Assembly: GCA_947166105.1 (NCBI GenBank)
Contig: CAMVCZ010000042.1
Location: forward strand, 1-32,017
Reading direction: 5' to 3'
Length of the DNA: 32,017 bases
From: an uncultured Bacteroidales bacterium
Lineage (GTDB): Bacteria; Bacteroidota; Bacteroidia; Bacteroidales; F082
Below, piece after piece: positions 1 through 7,175 of this stretch (the stretch's first letter is position 1; the number at the start of each line of letters is the position of its first letter). The notes below the pieces were generated by a model. It had not been told where the DNA came from. It ran no database searches and worked only from the letters and a program-made list of their open reading frames with translations. Made by a program: the position numbers and the translations under genes.

Positions 1-838
1 ATACAAGGTAGGCCGTCAGGATGATGACCAACACCGTTCCGACTTGCTTCACGAAACTCTTAATGCCGTTGTAATAAAACGCCACGCGGCGTGTTTTCAT
101 CTGGTTTTCAGTCACTTGATTCTGGATGTCGAGTTGCTTTTGGCCTTCGATTTGTTCGCGGTTGAAACTCTTGATGACATTGATGGAGTCGATGATGTTT
201 TTGATGCCTTGGCTCTTGGTTTCCAAGTGGTTGCGCATCTCGCGGCGCCAACCTTTCAGCCTTCGCGCTTGGCGGACGGTAATCCAAAAGTAAACCGGCA
301 CGATGGCCAAGGCCACCAACCCGACATAGACGTTGGCAGCGAACATCAATATCAAAGCCAAAAGAGCACTTGTAAACAGCGGCAGCAGGTCGATGAAGAA
401 GTTCTGCACTGTGCGCGATAACGAACTGACACCCTGGTCGATACGGGCTTGGAGTTTGCCTGTGGCATTGTCGCCCGAGTTGAAGAAGGCCATCTTGAAG
501 GTCAACACCTTTTCGATGACGCTTTGGGCCAAGTCGCGGCTGACGAAGATACGCATCCGCTCGCCATAGTAGTTTTGCGCGTAGGTGATGATGGCCGAAA
601 GGATTTCCTTGCCGAGCAGCACCGACGAGATGAGAATGACGATGTGCATCGCCCGTTGACCCCATTTTTCGCCTGCGCTGACGAGGTCGTTCACCTCATC
701 GACGGTCCAGTCGAGCACGATGGCGTTCACTTGCGCCATCAATGACCCAATTAAAGTCAGTATCAAAGTGATGAAAACCAGCCATTTGTAAGGCTTTACG
801 AAAGGGCTGACGTTTTTGAAGAGTTGGAAGAGGTTCAT
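1..838 (-). CDS. ABC exporter, transmembrane domain (partial)
   Basis: This is the N-terminal ~279 residues of an ABC transporter; the gene runs off the left edge, so the nucleotide-binding domain is not visible. Translation starts MNLFQLFKNVSPFVKPYKW at 838 and continues open to base 1. It shows hydrophobic helices near residues 18-38, 60-80 and 140-180, and the exporter-type sequences YGERMRIFVSRDLAQSVIEKV, FFNSGDNATGKLQARIDQG and ETKSQGIKNIIDSINVIKSFNRE, typical of the type I exporter (ABC_membrane) fold. It begins 11 bases after the U32 gene stop on the same strand, so it is probably cotranscribed with it. The substrate cannot be told from this half; lipid, peptide or multidrug export are all possible. 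Confidence is high for the family and low for the role. Confidence 0.85.
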   Translation of the reverse strand, partial: MNLFQLFKNVSPFVKPYKWLVFITLILTLIGSLMAQVNAIVLDWTVDEVNDLVSAGEKWGQRAMHIVILISSVLLGKEILSAIITYAQNYYGERMRIFVSRDLAQSVIEKVLTFKMAFFNSGDNATGKLQARIDQGVSSLSRTVQNFFIDLLPLFTSALLALILMFAANVYVGLVALAIVPVYFWITVRQARRLKGWRREMRNHLETKSQGIKNIIDSINVIKSFNREQIEGQKQLDIQNQVTENQMKTRRVAFYYNGIKSFVKQVGTVLVIILTAYLV

Positions 839-849
839 AGGGTGTTTTA

Positions 850-2601
850 TTAGTTTACAGTGGATACATACATCAAGCAATTCCGGCAATCGAATTCCAA
901 ACGGAAGGTGTTTGCGCCGTTGCGGATGAACAGCGGTTCGGCCTTTTGGCCTGTTTCTTTGCTGCACATCCCGTTGGCGTAGCGTATGCAATGGTGGCAG
1001 GTCATCAGGCGGCTGGGGATTTCGTCGGGGTTGGGGGGCGTTTGGCAAACGTCCATACCGGACGGAGTGTGGTCTTGGCGATGTTCGCGGTTATTGCGGT
1101 GGTTTTCAATCAATTCCTCCGTCAATTTTGCCACCAAATCGCGTTTCATCTCACCGATGACGGAGGCGGGAATCAGGCGCGGTTCCGTGAATTTCAATTC
1201 CAGATTTACGGGATTGAAGGGCGTGTCGCCCCATTGTAGGGCCTTCTTGCGGATGTTTTCGGTGGCCTTTTCGGGGTTGTTGGCGGTGATTTTTTCGCAT
1301 TGTATGGTGGCGGACGCACGCGGTGCGTCCCTACAAATGAATTCGTATCCCGTTTCCGTTTCGGACAAGGTTAAATCAATGTCAATCTTGCGGTTGCCCG
1401 TTGAGGCATCCACCTGTTTTTGCCATTCAATGTCATAATTGCGATAGACTTTCGCACCGCGATGGGCACCGTGCGGGCGGTTGGTTGAGACGCACGGCCG
1501 CGCGTCTCTATCGGTATTCACCACATCTGCCCTAAAACCCACCAATTCATTGTCCTGATTCAAAAAACAAAGCCCGTCGCCGTTATGCAACACCTTGTCC
1601 GTTTCAATTTCCATGCGCAGCGGATTGCACCAGCTGACCTCGCCGATGTATTCGCCCATCGATTTGGGCGTGAAGGGCAAATCGATGCCCTTTTGCCGCC
1701 CGTTGATGAAAAAATCGGTGAAACCTCGGTTGAAGGATTTCTCAGGATTGACCTCGAAATTGCATTGGCAATGGCCTTGTGAGGCCTGTTCCAAATCTGT
1801 GCGACGAGCGAAGATTTCATCCATTTTCTGGCGATAAAACGCGGTCACATTCTTCACATAATCAGCGTCTTTCATTCGGCCTTCAATCTTGAAACTCGTG
1901 ATGCCCGCGTCCATCAGTTCCTCCAAATGGGCACTGTTGTTGAGGTCTTTAAGGCAAAGCAAATGCCGATTCTTGATGAGCACTTTTCCATTTGCGTCGA
2001 GCAAGTCCCAAGGAAGACGGCAGGGTTGGGCGCAAGCACCTCGGTTCGCGCTGCGGTTGCCGATATGTTGGCTGAGATAGCACTGCCCGCTATGGCTGAC
2101 ACACAAGGCGCCATGCACGAAAAACTCCAACGGAACGGTGGTTTTTTCGCGGATTTCACGAATCTGCTTCAAACTCAACTCGCGGCCCAAAACCACTTGA
2201 CTAAATCCCAAATTTTCAAGCAGTTGCACTTTTTCCACAGTTAGGTTGTCACATTGGGTGCTGGCATGGAGGGGAATGGGGGGCAAGTCAAGTTCGAGGA
2301 GTTTCATGTCCTGAACAATGAGGGCATCCACGCCGGCGTTCCAGCAGTCGTGGGCTATCTTTCGGGCGCGTTCCAACTCGTTGTCGTAAAGCAATGTGTT
2401 CAGCGTGACATACACCTTTGCGTCAAACAAGGCCGCATGACGGCAAAGTTTTTCGATGTCCTGAATCGTGTTCGAGGCCTTTTCGCGGGCACCAAAGTCG
2501 GGGCCTCCGATATAGACGGCATCCGCGCCGTGATTAATGGCAGCCATGCCCACCTCAACATCCTTGGCGGGTGCAAGCAGTTCTATCTTCTTCGTTTCCA
2601 T
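850..2601 (-). CDS. U32 family peptidase-like protein (RlhA/TrhP-type)
   Basis: 583-residue U32-family protein. Relatives such as RlhA and TrhP act in hydroxylation of rRNA or tRNA bases rather than as proven proteases. Residues 159-177 (EFFVHGALCVSHSGQCYLS) match the U32 signature exactly. Cysteines 167, 174, 190 and 194 are the likely iron-sulfur or metal ligands. The C-terminal segment has a second Cys cluster (CHHC, then C and CRNC) near residues 540-580. The middle and C-terminal part resembles the DUF3656-type extension found in long U32 proteins. Two palindromic repeats lie inside the frame (residues about 365-372 and 423-430), adding the sequences DRDARPCVS and CRDAPRAS without breaking translation; see findings. 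It is flanked by pfk upstream (80-base gap with a hairpin) and the ABC gene downstream. The family is certain; the substrate is not. Confidence 0.9.
   Translation of the reverse strand: METKKIELLAPAKDVEVGMAAINHGADAVYIGGPDFGAREKASNTIQDIEKLCRHAALFDAKVYVTLNTLLYDNELERARKIAHDCWNAGVDALIVQDMKLLELDLPPIPLHASTQCDNLTVEKVQLLENLGFSQVVLGRELSLKQIREIREKTTVPLEFFVHGALCVSHSGQCYLSQHIGNRSANRGACAQPCRLPWDLLDANGKVLIKNRHLLCLKDLNNSAHLEELMDAGITSFKIEGRMKDADYVKNVTAFYRQKMDEIFARRTDLEQASQGHCQCNFEVNPEKSFNRGFTDFFINGRQKGIDLPFTPKSMGEYIGEVSWCNPLRMEIETDKVLHNGDGLCFLNQDNELVGFRADVVNTDRDARPCVSTNRPHGAHRGAKVYRNYDIEWQKQVDASTGNRKIDIDLTLSETETGYEFICRDAPRASATIQCEKITANNPEKATENIRKKALQWGDTPFNPVNLELKFTEPRLIPASVIGEMKRDLVAKLTEELIENHRNNREHRQDHTPSGMDVCQTPPNPDEIPSRLMTCHHCIRYANGMCSKETGQKAEPLFIRNGANTFRLEFDCRNCLMYVSTVN
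1312..1330. repeat. GACGC palindrome inside U32 CDS, copy 1
   Basis: Perfect 8-bp arms (GGACGCAC / GTGCGTCC) with a 3-base GCG loop, followed on the plus strand by CTACA. Read on the coding strand it gives residues 424-430 of the U32 protein. It shares the TAGRGACGC...GCGTC pattern with copy 2. Confidence 0.8.
1487..1508. repeat. GACGC palindrome inside U32 CDS, copy 2
   Basis: A 22-bp inverted repeat, GAGACGC...GCGTCTC, with a single mismatched pair and a central CGGCCG. On the coding strand it reads TAGAGACGC and supplies residues 365-372. It has the same orientation and general sequence as the copy at 1312-1330. Confidence 0.8.
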
Positions 2602-2627
2602 GTCATTAAATATTGTATTTCAAACTA

Positions 2628-2659
2628 ATGTAGGACTGCCAACCTTGACAGTCCTACAT
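2628..2659. repeat. 11-bp inverted repeat between pfk and U32 gene
   Basis: The arms ATGTAGGACTG (2628-2638) and CAGTCCTACAT (2649-2659) are perfectly complementary around a 10-base loop. The hairpin lies in the 80-base gap between the pfk stop and the U32 start on the minus strand. There is no U-tract directly after the stem, so it is a better candidate for a dispersed palindromic repeat or processing hairpin than for an intrinsic terminator. Confidence 0.75.
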
Positions 2660-2681
2660 AAAACAACCGCCACAAAACGGA

Positions 2682-3899
2682 TTACCACTTCAAAATCTTC
2701 TTGAAGTCGTAGTTTTCCGGGTCGGGCAGATATTCCTTCGCGGCTTCGTAGTCGGCGGGCATGATGTATTGCAAACCGTCGTTGAAAATCAACTCGGCTT
2801 TCGGGCCGCTGAGATTCACCAAGCGCGGCTTGATCTTGCCGTTTTCGTCCTCCACATCCTTCAGGTAGAGCGGAACGATTTCGCCCTTCGGGTTTGCCGT
2901 GACCATCGCGCCACTCACGCCTTGGTCGAAGAGTTTCTTCACACCATAGCCAAGGAGGGAGCAATAAGTCAGGTCGTAACCATTAGGTTCAACACAACGG
3001 ATACCATAGCCGATTTCCACGGGACGGCTCTTCACATTGAGGCCCAAAGCCTTCAACCTTTGTTGCAACAAGAGATTGAAAATGTGTGCTTTACTGACAT
3101 TGCCCAACTCAGGATGGCCATGTTCGTCGTAGGTGAAGGCCACGCCCGACTTCTCGATTTCCTCGTCGCTCATAAAGTGGAACACGCCCTCGCTGATGAT
3201 GACCACACCATAGTTGACACCCAGCAACTTGCGCTTCACAATCGAACTAATCACCAACTTGATGATGGCGTCGAATGTGACTTCCGCTTTGTTGAACATC
3301 TCAGGGATGACCACCATCGGGCAGTGGCAGGCCGAAGTCATGCCGAAAGCCAAATGGCCGGCCTCGCGACCCATTGCAGAGATGACAAACCAGTTGCCAC
3401 TGGTGCGGGCATCTTCGTAGATGGTCTGCACCAAATGCACAGCGGCATCCTTGGCCGAATAGTAGCCGAAGGTCGGGCTGCCATCGGGCAAAGGCAGGTC
3501 GTTGTCGATGGTCTTGGGAACGTGGATGTTCTGAATCGGGACACCGCTATTGGCCAAGAATTTCGAGATACGGTTGGCCGTCGAAGCGGTATCGTCACCG
3601 CCAATGGTGACCAACAGTTTGATGTTGTTTTTCACGAAAAAATCGGTATTAAACTCCTCATTCTTGGGTTTGTAGCGGCTCATCTTCAAAGCCGAACCGC
3701 CACGCTTGAGGATGGCGTCGGCATAGAGGAAGTCCATTTCCACCACATCGGGATTGGGTTTGAAGAGGTTTTTATAGCCTTCGTTGAGGCCGAGCACGCG
3801 ATAACCGCTCTTAAGGAAGGTCTTGGCCACGGTGCTGATGACCGTGTTGATGCCGGGGGCAGGACCGCCGCCAGCCAAAATCACTATTGATTCTTTCAT
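2682..3899 (-). CDS. PPi-dependent 6-phosphofructokinase
   Basis: 405-residue phosphofructokinase-family enzyme that phosphorylates fructose 6-phosphate in glycolysis. Motifs in order: the N-terminal ILAGGGPAPGINTVI phosphate-donor loop (residues 7-21), GGDD at 100-103, PKTIDND at 128-134, and MGREAGHLA after about residue 175. Asp in place of Gly in GGDD, and Lys in place of Gly in PKTIDND, are the known marks of pyrophosphate-dependent rather than ATP-dependent enzymes. The reaction is therefore probably the reversible PPi-fructose-6-phosphate 1-phosphotransferase. It is the second gene of a minus-strand block behind the GH92 mannosidase, separated from it by 92 bases holding a 38-bp palindrome, so cotranscription is uncertain. 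No TAnnTTTG box was found upstream. Confidence 0.92.
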   Translation of the reverse strand: MKESIVILAGGGPAPGINTVISTVAKTFLKSGYRVLGLNEGYKNLFKPNPDVVEMDFLYADAILKRGGSALKMSRYKPKNEEFNTDFFVKNNIKLLVTIGGDDTASTANRISKFLANSGVPIQNIHVPKTIDNDLPLPDGSPTFGYYSAKDAAVHLVQTIYEDARTSGNWFVISAMGREAGHLAFGMTSACHCPMVVIPEMFNKAEVTFDAIIKLVISSIVKRKLLGVNYGVVIISEGVFHFMSDEEIEKSGVAFTYDEHGHPELGNVSKAHIFNLLLQQRLKALGLNVKSRPVEIGYGIRCVEPNGYDLTYCSLLGYGVKKLFDQGVSGAMVTANPKGEIVPLYLKDVEDENGKIKPRLVNLSGPKAELIFNDGLQYIMPADYEAAKEYLPDPENYDFKKILKW

Positions 3900-3942
3900 A
3901 GAATGTTTATTTAAGGATTTAAGATTTCTAATTTCAAGATTT

Positions 3943-3980
3943 AACTACGAATTACACGAATATTCGCGTAATTCGTAGTT
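3943..3980. repeat. 38-bp near-perfect palindrome
   Basis: The two 20-base arms begin AACTACGAATTAC and end GTAATTCGTAGTT. They meet at about 3962 with no spacer beyond the central TAT/TA and have a single mismatch. It fills most of the GH92-pfk gap. The dyad could extrude as a cruciform or fold as an RNA hairpin; no U-tract follows on either strand. Confidence 0.8.
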
Positions 3981-3991
3981 CCCATTTTACA

Positions 3992-6964
3992 TCATTCAAT
4001 TACAATTTCATCACAGAATATCCAAGCCTTTTGGCCTGCGCCGACATGTCCTTCGGGACAAACGCCGATGGTCTTGGCCACCATCTTCACATAGCGGGCG
4101 TTGGTGCGCGGTCTCACCTCCATCTCCTGCACAAAGGCACCGTCGACATCCACGGGCAATTCGTTCTTCACCTTGCCCACGCTGCGGAAGTTCTTGCCGT
4201 CTTCAGAAACAAAGTATTCCACTTCCTTCGGCATCCAAATCCACGAGTAGGCCTCTTGCAAGAAACTGCCTGCCAATCGGTTGATGCGTTTCGAAATGCC
4301 CAAATCGACCGTGGCAATGAGGTCGACACCATAATAGCCCTGCCATGAGCCAGTGCGGAAATTCTCACCGCCGCGTTGGTGATCGATGAGAGCCTTGAGG
4401 CCGCCCGCAGCGTATTGTTCGTTGTAAGGATTCTCCAACTTCACCGAATGACGCGCGTCAATCAGATAGTAATTGGCATCCATCACTTGGCTCCAGCGAC
4501 CGTTTTGCAGGGCGGCGGCTTTCACCGTTGTCGACTGCTTCAAGCAGATGGGCTGCCCAAAGACAGGACTGCCCTCATTCGGGGTGCTGCCATCCAAAGT
4601 GTAATGGATTTCCACGCCCTCAATGGGATGGCTCATGCTAACCATGAGACTGTCGAAGAAGGTGTCGGAAGTCGCGTTGATGGTCGGGACGATGACGATG
4701 CTCTCGTTGGGGATACGCACCACGGGGCAATTCTCGGGTTGCGTGGCCCAAGTGGAGTTGGTCTCGTTGGTCATGGTGAATTCCAAAGTGCCGCCGTTGA
4801 AGACTTCCTCAAAGGTGATGTAACTGCGTTCCAAGGGTTTGCCGTTCAGTTTCACCGACTTCACATAGCAGTTTTGCTCGTTCAGGTTTTTGGCAACCAC
4901 TTCAAACTGCTTGCCGTTCTCGAAGGTCAATTTGGTTCTTTCAAAGCGCGGCACGCCCAAGACATAATAGCCCGAAGCGGGTGTGGCCGGGTAGAAGCCC
5001 ATGCACGAAAACACCGCCCAAGCCGACATTTGGCCGCAGTCCTCGTTGCCTGAATAACCGTCGCGACGGTCGGTGTAGAAGTCGTCCATCACTTGTTTCA
5101 CATACTTTTGCGTCATGGTCGGCTGGCCGACGAAGTTGTACATATACACGGTGTTGTGGCTCGGCTCGTTACCGTGGGCATATTGCCCGATGAGTCCCGT
5201 GATGTCGGGCTGTACGCGACCCGTCAGGTCGGAGGGCGCGTTGAAGAGTGCATCGAGTTTGGCTTTGTAACTGTCCATGCCTCCCATCAGGTCAATGTGG
5301 CCGTTCACGTCCTGCGGAACAAAGAAACCATATTGGTAGGAATTGGCCTCGGTCAAAGTGAAATTCACTTGTGCGGGGTCGAAGGGACGCATCCAGCCGC
5401 CGTTTCTACGACCTTGGAAGAACTGGTTTTCAGGGTTGTAGATGTTCTTATAGGCTTGCGCACGGGTGTAGAATTCCTTGGCAATGTCCTGTTTGCCCAT
5501 AGCCTCGGCCATGCGGGCCACGCACCAGTCATCGTAGGCATATTCAAGGGTCTTTGAAGTGGCTTCGCCCTCGACTTCAATCGGAATGTAGCCGTATTTC
5601 ATGTAAGCGCCCATGCCACGGAAGTCGTCTTTCTGGCTTGCCACCATTGCTTCCAAAGCCTTCTCCGTGTCGAAGTCGCGGATGCCGGCAAAATAGGCAT
5701 CAGCAATGACAGGGATGGCGTGGTTGCCAATCATGCAGTAGGTTTCGTTGGCGGCCAATTCCCAAACGGGCAAGATATGGTGAGGGTTGGTTTCGTATTT
5801 ATTAATAAAGGTGTTGATGAAATCGAGGGTGCGCTCGCGCTGCATGAGGCTGAACAAGGGATGCAGGCTGCGGAAGGTGTCCCAAAGCGAAAACACCGTA
5901 TAGACAGGTCTTTCCGACTTGTAAACCTTCAAATCGTGGGCACGATAGCGTCCGTCGGCATCGCTGAAGAGGTTGGGGGCAACCATGGCGTGATACAATG
6001 CAGAATAGAAAACCGTCTTGTTTGATTCGTTGGGGTCGCTCACAGCGTAACGTTTCAGTTCGGTGTTCCATTTGTCGAAGGCTTTTTGCTTCAAGGCATC
6101 GAAATCGAAGTCGTTGGCTGCCAATTCGTTGTTCAGGTTGTTTTTCGCGCCTTCCACATCGACGGCGGAAATGGCGATACGCATCACGATTTGTTCATTT
6201 TCCTCGGTATCGAAGTCGAACCAAGCCTTGATGAAGTCGCTTTCCACGCGCTTCTCTTCGGTCTGAACGCCCTTATTAATAAAGGTGTGGCTCTTGAAGG
6301 GTTTCGAGAACTCGGCGTAGAAATAAAGATGTTGCTCTTTTGCCCAATCTCTTGTGCGGCGGAAACCGCTGATGGCATTGTCGCCCTCCACTTGGAGCCA
6401 CGAGTCGTAAACAAACTCATCGTTCACGCCTTCCACCATGTCCAAAAACATGTGCGCGTTGTCGCTCTTGGGGAAGGTGCAGCGCATCATCCCGATGCGG
6501 TCGCCAGTGGTGAGTTCCACTTTGGTGTTGTAATCATCGAGCAGCACGGCATAATAGCCCGCCTTGGCATCCTCGTTCTCATGTTTGAACGCTGAACGAT
6601 AGCCCGAAGCGGTGTTTTCTTCATCACCTTTGTCGGTTTTCACTTCGCCGACGATGGGCATGAAGCGGAAGTCGCCATAGTCGGAACAGCCCGTGCCGCT
6701 GAGGTGTGTGGTGCTGAAGCCGAGGATGGTGTGGTCGCTGGTGTGGTAGCCCGAGCAGCCGTCCCAGTCGTTCATTCTTGTGTCAGGACTGAACTGCACC
6801 ATGCCGAAGGGCACCGTCGCGCCCGGGAAGGTGTGGCCGTGGCCGCCCGTCCCGATGAAGGGGTCAACATAGTTAGCAGGGTCGGCTACATAGTCGGCCT
6901 TGGGTTGTTGTGTGCAAGCCGCGAAGCAAAGCAGCATTGCCCAGTAGAGAATCGGTCTTTTCAT
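3992..6964 (-). CDS. GH92 alpha-mannosidase lipoprotein
   Basis: 990-residue exported glycosidase of family GH92 (calcium-dependent exo-alpha-mannosidases of Bacteroidota). The signal peptide has a lipobox ending FAAC (Cys17), so the protein is likely anchored in an outer or periplasmic leaflet. DPFIGTGGHGHTFPGATVPFGMVQFSPD (about residues 35-62) is the classic GH92 start. The two catalytic-site motifs are present: GNEPSH near residue 600 (general acid Glu) and GNEDCGQMSAW near residue 640 (Asp base). A chitobiase-C-like segment (EIHYTLDGSTPNEGSPVF) and a discoidin/F5-8C-like carbohydrate-binding domain (about 850-990) follow. Likely substrates are N-glycan or mannan side chains. No SusC/SusD or regulator is in the window, so it looks like a stand-alone gene rather than part of a complete polysaccharide locus. 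Confidence 0.93.
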   Translation of the reverse strand: MKRPILYWAMLLCFAACTQQPKADYVADPANYVDPFIGTGGHGHTFPGATVPFGMVQFSPDTRMNDWDGCSGYHTSDHTILGFSTTHLSGTGCSDYGDFRFMPIVGEVKTDKGDEENTASGYRSAFKHENEDAKAGYYAVLLDDYNTKVELTTGDRIGMMRCTFPKSDNAHMFLDMVEGVNDEFVYDSWLQVEGDNAISGFRRTRDWAKEQHLYFYAEFSKPFKSHTFINKGVQTEEKRVESDFIKAWFDFDTEENEQIVMRIAISAVDVEGAKNNLNNELAANDFDFDALKQKAFDKWNTELKRYAVSDPNESNKTVFYSALYHAMVAPNLFSDADGRYRAHDLKVYKSERPVYTVFSLWDTFRSLHPLFSLMQRERTLDFINTFINKYETNPHHILPVWELAANETYCMIGNHAIPVIADAYFAGIRDFDTEKALEAMVASQKDDFRGMGAYMKYGYIPIEVEGEATSKTLEYAYDDWCVARMAEAMGKQDIAKEFYTRAQAYKNIYNPENQFFQGRRNGGWMRPFDPAQVNFTLTEANSYQYGFFVPQDVNGHIDLMGGMDSYKAKLDALFNAPSDLTGRVQPDITGLIGQYAHGNEPSHNTVYMYNFVGQPTMTQKYVKQVMDDFYTDRRDGYSGNEDCGQMSAWAVFSCMGFYPATPASGYYVLGVPRFERTKLTFENGKQFEVVAKNLNEQNCYVKSVKLNGKPLERSYITFEEVFNGGTLEFTMTNETNSTWATQPENCPVVRIPNESIVIVPTINATSDTFFDSLMVSMSHPIEGVEIHYTLDGSTPNEGSPVFGQPICLKQSTTVKAAALQNGRWSQVMDANYYLIDARHSVKLENPYNEQYAAGGLKALIDHQRGGENFRTGSWQGYYGVDLIATVDLGISKRINRLAGSFLQEAYSWIWMPKEVEYFVSEDGKNFRSVGKVKNELPVDVDGAFVQEMEVRPRTNARYVKMVAKTIGVCPEGHVGAGQKAWIFCDEIVIE

Positions 6965-7081
6965 AGAAGTAGGTTTTGAGGCCGTAAAAATAGGAATAAT
7001 AACTATCCGTTTTCACAAAGGTGCAAGTTTTTTCTGGCACAAAAATTGCTGTTCCCCAAAAAATGCAAAAAAAAAAGTCGT

Positions 7082-7116
7082 TTTGGGTGTTATTATTTCC
7101 AAAATGACTATATTTG
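7082..7116 (+). promoter_or_regulatory. Bacteroidota-type promoter for T9SS protein gene
   Basis: The -7 element TATATTTG at 7109-7116 is followed by C. A TTTG at 7082-7085 is 23 bases upstream, somewhat wide for the usual -33 element. The next in-frame ATG with a good signal peptide is at 7176, leaving a leader of about 55 bases. The -7 box lies inside the longest reading frame and supports the later start. Confidence 0.6.
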
Positions 7117-7175
7117 CAGCCCAAATAGAAAGACTAAAACACAATTATCAATTACTTAATCAAAACAAAATCACC

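Noticed and set aside
2769..3890. 373-residue plus-strand open frame opposite pfk
   Set aside because: It is antisense to a gene with complete family motifs; its composition (His/Val/Asp-rich) is that of a shadow frame.
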